Shown in pieces: positions 55,046-64,000 of a stretch of DNA of 64,000 nucleotides. The stretch is from Rhodococcus sp. 06-235-1A. GTDB taxonomy: Bacteria; Actinomycetota; Actinomycetes; Mycobacteriales; Mycobacteriaceae. A program made the position numbers and the translations under genes. The stretch covers positions 120,545 to 184,544 of the forward strand of contig NZ_NOYI01000036.1 in assembly GCF_002258785.1 (NCBI RefSeq), given 5' to 3'. How positions within the stretch are numbered: position 1 is the first letter of the stretch; each line of letters begins with the position of its first letter. Below the pieces are notes generated by a model. That model saw nothing but the letters and a program-made list of their open reading frames with translations. It made no database searches and was not told where the DNA came from.

Positions 55046-57241
55046 TTGCCGAACCGTCGAACGAAGCCGTCGATCGTTCTCGGTGCTGTCGCACTACTGG
55101 CCGTCGCGACCCCCTTCGCGGTCGCGGGCCTCATTGACAGCACGACAACCGGAGTTCGACCGGCCAACGAGACAACCCCGGTCACCGTGCCGACCAAGAT
55201 CGTCGAGACCGCGCTGAACGCCGCGCCGGACATCGTGATTCCGCTGCAGGAGCTCACCGGCTTGCCGCTGCCCGATTTACGGCTCTCCGATCTGAAGTAC
55301 CTTCCGCTGCCGGATTCCATCGTGATCCCGCCGATCCAGATTCCCGACATCCCGGGCCTCACCACGCCCGCGCCCGGCGGCGCAACCGCGCAGGCCCCCA
55401 TACCCAGGGTCGACGCATCGGCACCGGTCAATCCGGAAGCTGCCGACCCCACCGGCCCGCCGCTCGGAGCAGCCGTCAAGGAAATCTCGCAGGACACCCC
55501 GTTCAGCATGGTGGCGTTGACCTCCGAGCAGCTGAACGGTGCGTCTGCACAGGTTCGCCGGCAGCTCGAGGACGGATCCTGGGGCCCGTGGCTGGCGACC
55601 GCACCAGTGGACAGCACGGCCGACGACTCCGTTCCCGCTGCAGGAAAGCAAGGTACCGAACCGATCTTCGTCGGACTGACCAAGGCCGTGCAGGTGCTGC
55701 TGACGCCGATGACGAGCAGCGCAGCTCCCGAAAGCTTCGCGGCTGCACCGGTTCCCGAGGTTCCGGTCGTCGAACTGCCCGCTGCCGGCGCTCCGGCCGA
55801 TGCTCCTGCTGCAGATTCGCCCGCTCCCGCTGCTACCGAACAGCCACTGGGCTACACGCCCGCGTCGTCGAGCAAGCCTCTGCGCCAGCAGGATCCGGCT
55901 CCCGTGGACCCCGCGGCCCCGATCGAGCCTGCTCAGCCCGAAGCGACAACGGACAGCTCGGCGGAGCAGTTGGCTGCAGCCGTGAACGACATCAGTGCCG
56001 TACTCATCACCCCCGGCACATCCCCGGTCGATTCGGCGCTCAGTGACATCGCCACTCCCGTGGCAGGCGACGCGGGTCCCAAGGTGATCACCCGCGCTCA
56101 GTGGGGTGCCGATGAGTCGATCCGTTGCGCCACACCGACGATCGACGACTTCATCGGCGGTGCCACCGTGCACCACACCGCGGGCAGCAACGACTACTCC
56201 AAGTCCGAATCGGCCGAAATCGTCCGCGCCATCTACGCGTACCACGCGCAGACGCTCGGCTGGTGCGACATCGGCTACAACGCCCTCGTCGACAAGTACG
56301 GTCAGATCTTCGAGGGCCGCGCCGGTGGCCTGGACAAGCCGGTTCAGGGTGCCCATGCGGGCGGGTTCAACGAGAACACCGTCGGTGTCGCGATGATGGG
56401 CGACTACTCCACCGAGGATCCCTCGCAGGAGACCGTCGACTCGGTCGGCAAGTTCCTCGGCTGGCGGCTCGGCAAGGCCGGTCTGGATCCGAAGGGAACC
56501 ACGACGATGACCTCCGAGGGAACGGATTTCACGTTCATCGGCAAGGGCAAGACCGTCGACCTGCCGGTGATCTTCGGGCACCGTGACGTCGGGAACACCG
56601 AATGCCCCGGTAACGCCGGATACGCCCGGCTCGGCGAGATCCGCGACATCGCGGCAGCCAACCTCGGCGGCGGAGATGCCACACCGGCAGCACCCGATAC
56701 GAACGACACCGCTCCAGACACCGCGGTGACCGATCCGGCTCCGTCACGCCCGGGCACCGACGTCAGTTCTACTCTGGGCGAGAACATCCCGGCGCTGGTC
56801 GCCGAGCTACAGCGTCTGGCTGCGACGAGCCCCGTCGCGCAGAAGTGGTTGGCCTCGGGCGGCGAGACGGGCTCACTCGGTGTGCCGGTGAGCGGCCTGG
56901 TACAGGTGAGCGGCGGCCGTGAGAAGGCGCAGTTCCAGAACGGCGAGATCATCACCAACATGGCCGGTCAGGCTGTGGCCGTGATCGGCAAGATCTTCCA
57001 GCAGTACCTGCAGCAGGGTGGCGTCGACGGCGTCCTCGGTCTGCCGATCACCGACGAGTTCAAGGTGCCGGAAGGCTTCCGGACGGACTTCGAGAACGGT
57101 TCGCTCATCTTCAACGAGCTCACCGGAATCGTCACCACGGTGATCAAGACGTACAACGACACCTACAACGCGGAAATGCAGAACCCCGCTGCGGCACCGG
57201 TGGAACCGGCACCCGCGCCGGAGCCTGCACCCGCAGGCTGA
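55046..57241 (+). CDS. Secreted N-acetylmuramoyl-L-alanine amidase (PGRP domain) with LGFP repeats
   Basis: 731 residues from a TTG with GGGAG seven bases upstream. Signal peptide (about 1-28), then a long Pro/Ala-rich region (to about 340). A PGRP/amidase-2 domain (about 344-535) begins PKVITRAQWGADESIR and has the zinc ligands in ATVHHTAG and GHRDVGNTECPG, with YNALVDKYGQIFEGRAGG between them. C-terminal LGFP-like repeats (SLGVPVSG, VLGLPITDEF) give wall attachment. It matches Rv3811-type proteins. It should cleave the amide between muramic acid and the stem peptide. It ends at a strong terminator. Confidence 0.9.
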   Translation: MPNRRTKPSIVLGAVALLAVATPFAVAGLIDSTTTGVRPANETTPVTVPTKIVETALNAAPDIVIPLQELTGLPLPDLRLSDLKYLPLPDSIVIPPIQIPDIPGLTTPAPGGATAQAPIPRVDASAPVNPEAADPTGPPLGAAVKEISQDTPFSMVALTSEQLNGASAQVRRQLEDGSWGPWLATAPVDSTADDSVPAAGKQGTEPIFVGLTKAVQVLLTPMTSSAAPESFAAAPVPEVPVVELPAAGAPADAPAADSPAPAATEQPLGYTPASSSKPLRQQDPAPVDPAAPIEPAQPEATTDSSAEQLAAAVNDISAVLITPGTSPVDSALSDIATPVAGDAGPKVITRAQWGADESIRCATPTIDDFIGGATVHHTAGSNDYSKSESAEIVRAIYAYHAQTLGWCDIGYNALVDKYGQIFEGRAGGLDKPVQGAHAGGFNENTVGVAMMGDYSTEDPSQETVDSVGKFLGWRLGKAGLDPKGTTTMTSEGTDFTFIGKGKTVDLPVIFGHRDVGNTECPGNAGYARLGEIRDIAAANLGGGDATPAAPDTNDTAPDTAVTDPAPSRPGTDVSSTLGENIPALVAELQRLAATSPVAQKWLASGGETGSLGVPVSGLVQVSGGREKAQFQNGEIITNMAGQAVAVIGKIFQQYLQQGGVDGVLGLPITDEFKVPEGFRTDFENGSLIFNELTGIVTTVIKTYNDTYNAEMQNPAAAPVEPAPAPEPAPAG

Positions 57242-57248
57242 CATTCCA

Positions 57249-57288
57249 GCGAAAGGGCCGAGTCACTGTGGTGACTCGGCCCTTTCGC
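57249..57288 (+). terminator. Strong terminator after the PGRP amidase gene
   Basis: A perfect 18-bp stem GCGAAAGGGCCGAGTCAC / GTGACTCGGCCCTTTCGC with a four-base loop, eight bases after the stop. There is no long U-run, as is usual in high-GC actinobacteria. Confidence 0.85.
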
Positions 57289-57311
57289 GTTGGGGTGGGT
57301 AGCGTGAAGTG

Positions 57312-58205
57312 ATGTCTACGCGGACGCGCTTCGTGTTGTTGTCCTCGATCCCCCAGCTGGTGTGGCTCGTGGTCGTCACCGTAGCCGTCGTCGGGTGCTG
57401 GACGGCCGAGAACGGCGGCCAGTGGGCCGGATCGTTACTGCTGATAGTCGCGACGTTCCTGTTCGCGTACTTCTTCTCGGTACCGTCGTCGACGACGTTC
57501 GGTGTTCCGTACGTTCCGATCAGCGCGATGCTGCTGGTGGTGTGCGCGGTATCGGCCGTGCAAATCGACGACTGGACCGCCGGTCTCGACACCGACGCCT
57601 TCTCGTTCGGAGCGGTGCTCACCGTCTGTGCCGTCGCGGCTACCATTGCGAGTCGCATTCTCGCCGTGCGTGATTCGACGGCACTCCGGTTGAACTTTCC
57701 GATCGCCGGCGGGCGGTGGGAGGTGGCCGCAGGCGAGGGCAGACTGTTCAATCATCACTGGGAGGCACCACTGCAGCGCGCGGCACTGGATCTCGTCGCG
57801 GTCGATGTTCGTGGTTGCTCGCATCGCGGGGTTCTCGCCGGATGCGACGAGGACTACTACGCCTTCGGTTCACCCGTGCACTCCCCCGTCGACGCCGAGG
57901 TGGTCCGATGCGGGGACGGCCTGAACGACGGCGAACTCGATCCGGCGAAACCGGCGGGAAATCATGTGGTGCTGGGAGCCGGGTCGGAGGAGATTCTGAT
58001 CGCGCACCTGAAGAAGGGCAGCGTGGCTGTCACCACGGGGCAGCGCGTGCAGGCCGGCCAACTGCTGGGAGTCGTCGGAAATTCGGGCAACTCGACCGAG
58101 CCACACCTGCACATTCACGCCCAACGGGACGGACAGGCGGTGCGCATCGTGTTCGACGACGTCCGCGGCCGGATGTGGCCGGGTCGACGCGTCATCCGCC
58201 CCTGA
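57312..58205 (+). CDS. Membrane-anchored M23-family (LytM) peptidase-like protein
   Basis: 297 residues from ATG 57312 (a GTG immediately before is less likely). Four N-terminal membrane helices (about 8-120) are followed by a peptidase M23-like domain: HWEAPLQRAALDLVAVD supplies the first His/Asp pair region, then GSPVHSPVDAEVVRCGDG, GNHVVLGAG, GQRVQAGQLLGVVGNSGNST and the HLHIHA motif. The last His pair is intact, but the first metal-site His is not in the canonical context, so activity is uncertain. It would hydrolyse or bind peptidoglycan. It converges on the Cof phosphatase gene. Confidence 0.75.
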   Translation: MSTRTRFVLLSSIPQLVWLVVVTVAVVGCWTAENGGQWAGSLLLIVATFLFAYFFSVPSSTTFGVPYVPISAMLLVVCAVSAVQIDDWTAGLDTDAFSFGAVLTVCAVAATIASRILAVRDSTALRLNFPIAGGRWEVAAGEGRLFNHHWEAPLQRAALDLVAVDVRGCSHRGVLAGCDEDYYAFGSPVHSPVDAEVVRCGDGLNDGELDPAKPAGNHVVLGAGSEEILIAHLKKGSVAVTTGQRVQAGQLLGVVGNSGNSTEPHLHIHAQRDGQAVRIVFDDVRGRMWPGRRVIRP

Positions 58206-58220
58206 TCCGGCGGCGATGCG

Positions 58221-59057
58221 TCACCACCAGCGTTCGAGAACCTGCGCCACTCCGTCTTCTGCGTTGGTGACGGTCTGTTCGTTCGCCGCCGCGACGGCAG
58301 CGGGATGCGCGTTGCCCATCGCAACGCCCAGTCCCACCATCGACAGCATCGGAACGTCGTTCGGCATGTCACCGAAGGCAACGATGTCCGATACGTCGAT
58401 CGACAGCGTCTCGGCCACCTTGGCCAGGCCCGACGCCTTGGTGATGCCCGGTGCCGACAGCTCGATGAGTCCGTTGTCGGTGGAGAACGTCAGGTCGGCG
58501 CGGCCGGAGATCAGCGGGGACAGGATGTCGGCCATGTGGCCGCTGGTGGAGCCGGACAACCGAATCAGCAGCTTGACGGCCGGGACGTCGACGACGTCGT
58601 CCTCGGTCATCTCGACGTTGTCGGGGTTCAGCCAGGCGTGCTCGTAGCCCGGGGAGCTGACGAACTGCGGTGTGGCCGAGTCGTGTGCGGTCTGCCCCAC
58701 TCGCTCGGCGGCCAGACCGCAGCCGGGCAGTGCGCGGTACGCGACCTCGGCCAACCACTGCAGCGTCTCGACCGACAACGTCTCGGCGCTGAGCACGCGA
58801 TCGTTGGCGGCGTCGTAGATCACCGCGCCGTTGGCGCACACCGACATCGGCGCATATCCCAACTGATCGACGACGGGGTGAATCCATCGCGGCGGCCTGC
58901 CGGTGGACAGCACGAACGGGACTCCGTCGGCCACCACGGCCGAGACGGCACGCTTGGTACGTTCGGTGACGCGTTCGTGCTGGTCGAGCAGGGTGCCGTC
59001 GACATCGCTGGCAACGAGTCGGGGGGCGAGGCGGGTGGTGTTCGGCGCGTTGGTCAT
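58221..59057 (-). CDS. Cof-type HAD-superfamily phosphatase (Rv3813c-like)
   Basis: 278 residues from ATG 59057; the longer reading runs past the divergent promoter. HAD motif I is ASDVDGTLLDQ, motif II is FVLSTGRPPRW, the Lys of motif III is in ITKASGLAK, and motif IV is IVAFGDMPNDVPML followed by GVAMGNAHP. A C2B-type cap domain sits between. Cytoplasmic sugar-phosphate or nucleotide phosphatase of unknown specificity. Rv3813c occupies the same end of the arabinogalactan locus in M. tuberculosis. Confidence 0.9.
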   Translation of the reverse strand: MTNAPNTTRLAPRLVASDVDGTLLDQHERVTERTKRAVSAVVADGVPFVLSTGRPPRWIHPVVDQLGYAPMSVCANGAVIYDAANDRVLSAETLSVETLQWLAEVAYRALPGCGLAAERVGQTAHDSATPQFVSSPGYEHAWLNPDNVEMTEDDVVDVPAVKLLIRLSGSTSGHMADILSPLISGRADLTFSTDNGLIELSAPGITKASGLAKVAETLSIDVSDIVAFGDMPNDVPMLSMVGLGVAMGNAHPAAVAAANEQTVTNAEDGVAQVLERWW

Positions 59058-59132
59058 CGTGACGTCATTCTGCCCTAGTGTCGAAGCACCCTGTTTTCGA
59101 CATGCACGTCTTCGATGTGGAAGGAACGGTAG

Positions 59133-60164
<1,032 letters not shown>

Positions 60165-60219
60165 CGGCCGCTCGTTCGTTGGACACCATGTATCGATCGA
60201 TAGAGCACAAGGAGTAACG

Positions 60220-60732
60220 ATGTCTGCAGCCACCGAAACCGCCATCCTCGCCGGAGGGTGCTTCTGGGGAGCCGAAGAGCTCGTCCGCAAGCTCCCGGGA
60301 GTGATCTCCACCCGCGTCGGATACACCGGCGGCGAGGTTCCCAACGCGACGTACCGCAACCACGGCAACCACGCCGAGGGCCTCGAGGTCGTCTACGACC
60401 CCAGCCAGACGACGTACCGGGATCTGCTCGAATTCTTCTTCCAGATCCACGACCCCACCACCAAGAACCGTCAGGGCAACGACATCGGTGCCAGTTACCG
60501 CTCGGCAATCTTCTACCTCAGCGATGAGCAGAAGCGCGTCGCCGAGGACACGATCGCCGACGTCGACGCCTCCGGGTTGTGGCCGGGCAAGGTCGTCACC
60601 GAGGTCACCGCGGCCGGAGATTTCTGGGAAGCCGAGCCCGAGCACCAGGACTACCTGCAGAAGTACCCCGAGGGATACACCTGCCACTGGGTCCGTCCTG
60701 AGTGGAAGCTGCCGCGTCGAGCAAACGCCTGA
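60220..60732 (+). CDS. msrA: Peptide-methionine (S)-S-oxide reductase
   Basis: 170 residues from ATG 60220 with GGAG five bases upstream; the longer reading overlaps the preceding gene. The active-site motif GGCFWGAEE (Cys14), GYTGGEVPNATYRN, HAEGLEVVYDP and FFQIHDPTT are diagnostic. A second Cys late in the protein (YTCHW) could be the resolving Cys. It reduces methionine-S-sulfoxide in proteins in the cytoplasm. Confidence 0.95.
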   Translation: MSAATETAILAGGCFWGAEELVRKLPGVISTRVGYTGGEVPNATYRNHGNHAEGLEVVYDPSQTTYRDLLEFFFQIHDPTTKNRQGNDIGASYRSAIFYLSDEQKRVAEDTIADVDASGLWPGKVVTEVTAAGDFWEAEPEHQDYLQKYPEGYTCHWVRPEWKLPRRANA

Positions 60733-60744
60733 GCGGCTGCGCCG

Positions 60745-60790
60745 CACGTGAACGGAACTTCGTAGCAGAGGTCGAAGTTCCGTTCACGTG
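60745..60790. terminator. Long perfect hairpin after msrA
   Basis: An 18-bp perfect stem CACGTGAACGGAACTTCG / CGAAGTTCCGTTCACGTG with a ten-base loop begins 13 bases after the msrA stop. It probably terminates msrA. The sequence AGCGGAACTT recurs at about 60973, so the element may belong to a repeat family. Confidence 0.7.
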
Positions 60791-60996
60791 GGTTAGCCGA
60801 GTAGATCCGACATATCCAGTACGGAGCTGCACCGAACGTCGTTCGTCATGATCGCCGACGCCCAACGAGCCGGACTGCTGGTGGACGACGGCAGCGCTCG
60901 CCACCACCGTCCGGCGGACGTTCTGTCGATCTTCGGTGAGGGAAGCAGGGGTTGAACTACCGCGCACATGGGAGCGGAACTTGCGACACTGATCCG

Positions 60997-62295
60997 GTGA
61001 CCTCCGACAGAACCCCTCGGTCGATGGCCGGCGTCCTTCGTTCACCGCGTTTCTGGCTCGCTCCGATCCTCGTTGTCTCGGCACTGATGTCGTTCCTCGC
61101 GGCCCTGTATCTGGGCGGTGTTCTCGATCCGCGGGGCAATCTGCACGACCTCCCCATCGCGATCGTCAACCAAGACGAGGGTGACACCCTCGCAGGCGAG
61201 CAACGCAACATCGGCAACGACATCGTCGCCGGGCTTCTCCAGAACGTCGATTCGGAGAAGGTCGATTTCCAGGAAGTCGGGCCGGCTCAGGCCGAATCGC
61301 TGTTGTCGACGGCCGAGGTCTACGGCTCCATCGTCATCCCCAGCGATTTCACGAAGAGAATGGGAATCCTGGCGCAGGCGAGCGTGATTCCCGGGGACGT
61401 CGAGAGACCGATCATCACGGTCTACACCAATCCACGTGCGGGCAGTTTCGGAATGTCGCTCGTGACCGGAGTGGCCACACCGGCGTTCGAATCGGTCAAT
61501 CAGACCGTGGGCCAACAGATCTCCGATCAGGTTCGCCAGCAACTCGGCGACACTCCGCTGGCGGGCGCGAGCGCACTGACGTTGGCGCAGCCGATCAATG
61601 TGATCGTTGCCCAACACGATCCACTGCCCGACGGTACCGGCGGTGGTTTGTCGGCGTTCTACTACGCGCTGCTTCTCGTCCTGGCCGGCTTCACCGGGGC
61701 GACCATCGTCAGCACGCTCGTCGACGGCCTACTCGGATTCACGCCGACAGAGATCGGCCCCAAGTACATCCATCGCGGGCCGACCCTGATCAACCGCTTC
61801 CAGACGCTGCTCGTGAAGTGGCTCGTCATGGTTGTTCTCGCCATGCTGGTATCGGCCCTGTATCTGCTGATCAGCCATCTGCTCGGTATGCCGATCACCC
61901 ACGCCTGGACGCTGTGGATGTACGGCGCCTTCGCGATCGCGGCAGTCGGCGTCACGGCGGTGGCGGTGATGTCCGCCTTCGGCACAGCAGGATTGCTGAT
62001 CAACCTGATCGTTTTCATCATTCTGGCGTTGCCGTCCTCGGGCGGCACGATCCCCCTCGAAGCGAGCCCACCGATCTTCACCTGGCTGGCGCAGTTCGAG
62101 CCGATGCACCAGATCTTCCTCGGCACCCGCTCGATCCTGTACTTCAACGCCTCACCCGACGCCGGTCTCCTGCATTCGGTGGGCATGACCGCGCTCGGAC
62201 TTCTCATCGGGCTCGTATTCGGCCTGACGTTCACGCTCCTGTACGACCGCAAGGGCCTCGACCGAAGCCTCGATTCACCGGGCGCTCTCAGCTGA
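60997..62295 (+). CDS. YhgE/Pip-like ABC-2-type membrane protein
   Basis: 432 residues from GTG 60997; a TTG 15 codons earlier is the alternative. One N-terminal helix, a long extracytoplasmic domain (about 45-215; LPIAIVNQDEGDTLAGEQRN, GSIVIPSDFTKRM) and then five or six helices (FYYALLLVLAGFTGATIV onwards). This is the layout of YhgE/Pip and DUF3533 proteins related to ABC-2 permeases. No ATPase is nearby. It may export a hydrophobic compound or serve in envelope assembly; function unknown. Confidence 0.8.
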   Translation: MTSDRTPRSMAGVLRSPRFWLAPILVVSALMSFLAALYLGGVLDPRGNLHDLPIAIVNQDEGDTLAGEQRNIGNDIVAGLLQNVDSEKVDFQEVGPAQAESLLSTAEVYGSIVIPSDFTKRMGILAQASVIPGDVERPIITVYTNPRAGSFGMSLVTGVATPAFESVNQTVGQQISDQVRQQLGDTPLAGASALTLAQPINVIVAQHDPLPDGTGGGLSAFYYALLLVLAGFTGATIVSTLVDGLLGFTPTEIGPKYIHRGPTLINRFQTLLVKWLVMVVLAMLVSALYLLISHLLGMPITHAWTLWMYGAFAIAAVGVTAVAVMSAFGTAGLLINLIVFIILALPSSGGTIPLEASPPIFTWLAQFEPMHQIFLGTRSILYFNASPDAGLLHSVGMTALGLLIGLVFGLTFTLLYDRKGLDRSLDSPGALS

Positions 62296-62314
62296 CGCCA
62301 GTACACTCGATCCA

Positions 62315-63058
62315 ATGCTTGCTGTGAATCAGGCCGGGAGCGTGGCACCCCGACGCGCCTTCCACGCTTACCTCGATGTGACTGTCGTCGTCCTCGTACT
62401 CGTGGGCACCAACCTCATCGCGCACTTCACCACGGTGTGGGCGAGTATCGCGACGGTTCCGGTCGCCGCTGTTCTACTGGTCGTCCTGGCGAACCGTCGC
62501 GGTTTGGGGTGGGCCGAGCTGGGACTGTCTCCCAAACAATGGAAGACAGGTTCGCTGTACGCGCTCGGAGCCGTCGGGCTCGTCCTCACTGTCGTCGCGA
62601 TCGGCGCATTGCTGCCCATGACTCGCCCGTTCTTCATGGCCGACCGATACGCAACCGTCTCCGCCGCCATCGTCGCATCGATGATCGTCATTCCACTGCA
62701 GACCGTCATTCCGGAGGAACTCGCGTTCCGCGGGGTGCTGCACGGCACGCTGGGTCGCATCTACGGTGCGCGGGGAGTTTTCGCTGCGGGGTCTCTGCTG
62801 TTCGGTCTGTGGCACATCGCGTCCTCGCTCGGACTGACGGCCGGCAACGTGGGACTCAGCGGTTTTCTCGGCGGCGGACTGTTCGGGCAGATCGTCGGTA
62901 TCGGGCTGGCCGTCGTGGCGACTGCGGCGGCGGGTGTGGTGTTCACGTGGCTGCGCAGCCGTAGCGGAAGTTTGATCGCTCCCATCGCCCTGCACTGGTC
63001 CCTCAACGGACTCGGCGCACTGGCAGCCGCCCTCGTGTGGCACGCGTCGATGAGCTGA
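62315..63058 (+). CDS. CPBP-family intramembrane protease-like protein
   Basis: 247 residues with seven or eight hydrophobic helices. The CPBP motifs are complete: PEELAFRGVLHG (Glu134, Glu135, Arg139), FGLWHIASS (His) and PIALHWSLNG (His/Asn). These are the catalytic residues of Rce1/CAAX-type glutamate intramembrane proteases. The substrate is unknown. It follows the YhgE/Pip-like gene by 19 bases and is five bases before the DinB gene, so the three are probably one operon. Confidence 0.88.
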   Translation: MLAVNQAGSVAPRRAFHAYLDVTVVVLVLVGTNLIAHFTTVWASIATVPVAAVLLVVLANRRGLGWAELGLSPKQWKTGSLYALGAVGLVLTVVAIGALLPMTRPFFMADRYATVSAAIVASMIVIPLQTVIPEELAFRGVLHGTLGRIYGARGVFAAGSLLFGLWHIASSLGLTAGNVGLSGFLGGGLFGQIVGIGLAVVATAAAGVVFTWLRSRSGSLIAPIALHWSLNGLGALAAALVWHASMS

Positions 63059-63063
63059 ACGGC

Positions 63064-63639
63064 ATGAAAGACGATCTGCACCAGTACCTGCGCATCGCAC
63101 GCGAGAACATGCTGTGGAAGCTCGACGGCCTCACCGAGTATCAGAAACGACGGCCGATGACGCCGACCGGAACGAATCTGCTGGGTCTCGTCAAGCACCT
63201 GGCGCTCGTCGAATACGGCTATTTCGGCCTCACCTTCGGCCGCGAGTTTCCGGCCAAGTTCGGGGAGCTGGAGGCTGCAGCCCTGGCCCGAGAGAATGCG
63301 GACATGTGGGCCACCGCCGACGAATCGTCGGAGTTCATCGTCGATCTGTACCGCGAAGCCTGGTTGCACTCCGACAAGACCATCGAATCGAACGATCTCG
63401 ACGCAGCCGGACGCGTCCTGCATTGGCCCGTCGAGAAGCAAGAAGTCACGTTGCATCGCGTGCTGGTGCACGTGTGCATCGAGACGAATCGACATGCCGG
63501 ACACGCAGACATACTGCGCGAGTTGATCGACGACTCCGTTGGACTGCGGCTGGGGAACGAAAACATGACCGAGGGCGACGCAGCATGGTGGGCCGCCTAC
63601 CGAGATGAACTGGAAACTGTTGCGCGAGAGGCTGATTGA
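63064..63639 (+). CDS. DinB-family (DUF664) protein
   Basis: 191 residues from ATG 63064; a GTG inside the previous gene would add nine residues. Helical-bundle DinB fold: LHQYLRIARENMLWKLDGLTE, LVKHLALVEYGYFG (first metal His) and VHVCIETNRHAGHADILREL (second and third His), as in DUF664/mycothiol-S-transferase-like proteins. A thiol-transferase role with mycothiol is possible but unproven. Last gene of the 60997-63639 unit. Confidence 0.85.
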   Translation: MKDDLHQYLRIARENMLWKLDGLTEYQKRRPMTPTGTNLLGLVKHLALVEYGYFGLTFGREFPAKFGELEAAALARENADMWATADESSEFIVDLYREAWLHSDKTIESNDLDAAGRVLHWPVEKQEVTLHRVLVHVCIETNRHAGHADILRELIDDSVGLRLGNENMTEGDAAWWAAYRDELETVAREAD

Positions 63640-63648
63640 TCGTCCTCT

Positions 63649-63676
63649 TCGAGCAGCAACCACACGGACTGCTCGA
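63649..63676 (+). terminator. Weak hairpin after the DinB gene
   Basis: TCGAGCAG / CTGCTCGA, an 8-bp perfect inverted repeat with a 12-base loop, begins ten bases after the stop codon. It is a possible terminator of modest stability. Confidence 0.35.
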
Positions 63677-63786
63677 CCACAGAGAATCGGCACATCCGGG
63701 TTGATCGCGCGCATACCACGGGGTGCCGACAGCTTCTTGAAACCGAATCATTAAGCAGGGCAATAGTTTTCGATTCGACTATCTTT

Positions 63787-63812
63787 GTGTATCGAATGCA
63801 CGTTCGATACAC
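63787..63812. promoter_or_regulatory. LexA (SOS) box-like inverted repeat
   Basis: GTGTATCGAA-TGCACG-TTCGATACAC is a perfect 10-bp inverted repeat nine bases before the ATG at 63821. Inside it, TCGAAT-GCAC-GTTCGA (63792-63807) matches the actinobacterial LexA consensus TCGAAC-N4-GTTCGA at 11 of 12 positions. The downstream DUF222/HNH gene is thus probably DNA-damage regulated. Confidence 0.7.
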
Positions 63813-63820
63813 TTGCTGCC

Positions 63821-64000
63821 ATGACCACCGCTATCTGGCAACTGAGCGACAGCGAACTCCTCGCCGACGCCACCGCGGTCTCCCATCAGATCCAGTTGTT
63901 GGAAGCCCGTCGTATCGCCCTCGTCGCCGACATCGACACCCGCGTGAGCCGCGAGAAACTCGGCTTCCCCGGACCCGCCGGATGGTTGACCTCCACCACC
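63821..64000 (+). CDS. DUF222/HNH endonuclease-family protein (5' part only)
   Basis: 60 codons are visible before the window edge. The N-terminal residues (WQLSDSELLADATAVSHQIQ; LEARRIALVADIDTR; GFPGPAGWL) match the DUF222 domain that precedes an HNH nuclease domain in the actinobacterial 13E12-type repeat family. These genes occur in many copies and may be mobile. The C-terminal HNH domain is outside the window, so its integrity is unknown. Confidence 0.8.
   Translation, partial: MTTAIWQLSDSELLADATAVSHQIQLLEARRIALVADIDTRVSREKLGFPGPAGWLTSTT

Overview
The window is high-GC actinobacterial chromosome from a mycolic-acid-producing member of the Mycobacteriales. It most resembles Rhodococcus in the broad sense; the species cannot be fixed from sequence reading alone. 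The main evidence is an almost complete cell-wall core locus with the gene content and order of the Mycobacterium tuberculosis Rv3789-Rv3813c region. It holds dprE1-dprE2-aftA-emb on the plus strand. On the minus strand, in transcription order, it holds glf-glfT2-PAP2 phosphatase-ubiA-aftB, three mycolyltransferases, an Rv3802c-type esterase, fadD32-pks13-accD4. A PGRP amidase and a Cof-type phosphatase (Rv3811 and Rv3813c counterparts) follow.

Layout. (1) 1-2357: a TetR regulator (cut by the window edge) and an N-acyl-D-amino-acid deacylase-type amidohydrolase on the minus strand, behind nested palindromes. (2) 2490-8065: a tightly overlapped plus-strand operon of a YfhO/GT-C-like membrane protein, a polyprenyl-phosphate GT2, an epimerase, a GtrA protein and a second GT2, which looks like a lipid-linked sugar transfer pathway. 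(3) 8062-13642: rmlB (minus) and rmlA-rmlC (plus) for dTDP-rhamnose. They are separated by a three-gene cassette containing a WXG-motif (type VII secretion-like) protein and by a TIGR03086 protein. (4) 13688-18360: GtrA (Rv3789-like), dprE1, dprE2, aftA, i.e. decaprenyl-phosphoryl-arabinose synthesis and arabinan priming. (5) 18434-20638: a lipoprotein, a secreted protein, a membrane protein and its winged-helix partner, inserted relative to M. tuberculosis. (6) 20800-29149: a GT-C-like membrane protein, an EmbC-type and an EmbA/B-type arabinosyltransferase. (7) 29150-30589: an AbiEi/DUF559-type gene bracketed by duplicated pairs of 41-bp palindromes. (8) 30590-39183: accD4, pks13, fadD32 (mycolate condensation). 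(9) 39365-42119: an F420-type LLM oxidoreductase, an Rv3802c-like esterase and a DUF732-like lipoprotein. (10) 42217-46694: three Ag85-type mycolyltransferases. (11) 46914-53312: aftB, ubiA, PAP2, glfT2, glf. (12) 53374-54863: cobM-cobF. (13) 55046-64000: PGRP amidase with LGFP repeats, M23 protein, Cof phosphatase, NADP oxidoreductase, msrA, a YhgE/Pip-like membrane protein, a CPBP protease, a DinB/DUF664 protein, and the start of a DUF222/HNH gene behind a LexA-like box.

How it works together: Glf and GlfT2 make and polymerise Galf. UbiA, the PAP2 protein, DprE1 and DprE2 make decaprenyl-phosphoryl-arabinose. AftA, Emb and AftB build the arabinan. FadD32, Pks13 and AccD4 make mycolic acids. 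The mycolyltransferases attach mycolates to arabinogalactan and trehalose. The rml genes supply the rhamnose linker. The most notable points are an alanine in DprE1 at the benzothiazinone-target cysteine position, the duplicated palindrome pairs around the AbiEi-like gene, the WXG cassette inside the rml genes, a putative three-component glycosylation operon, and an SOS-type box at the right edge.
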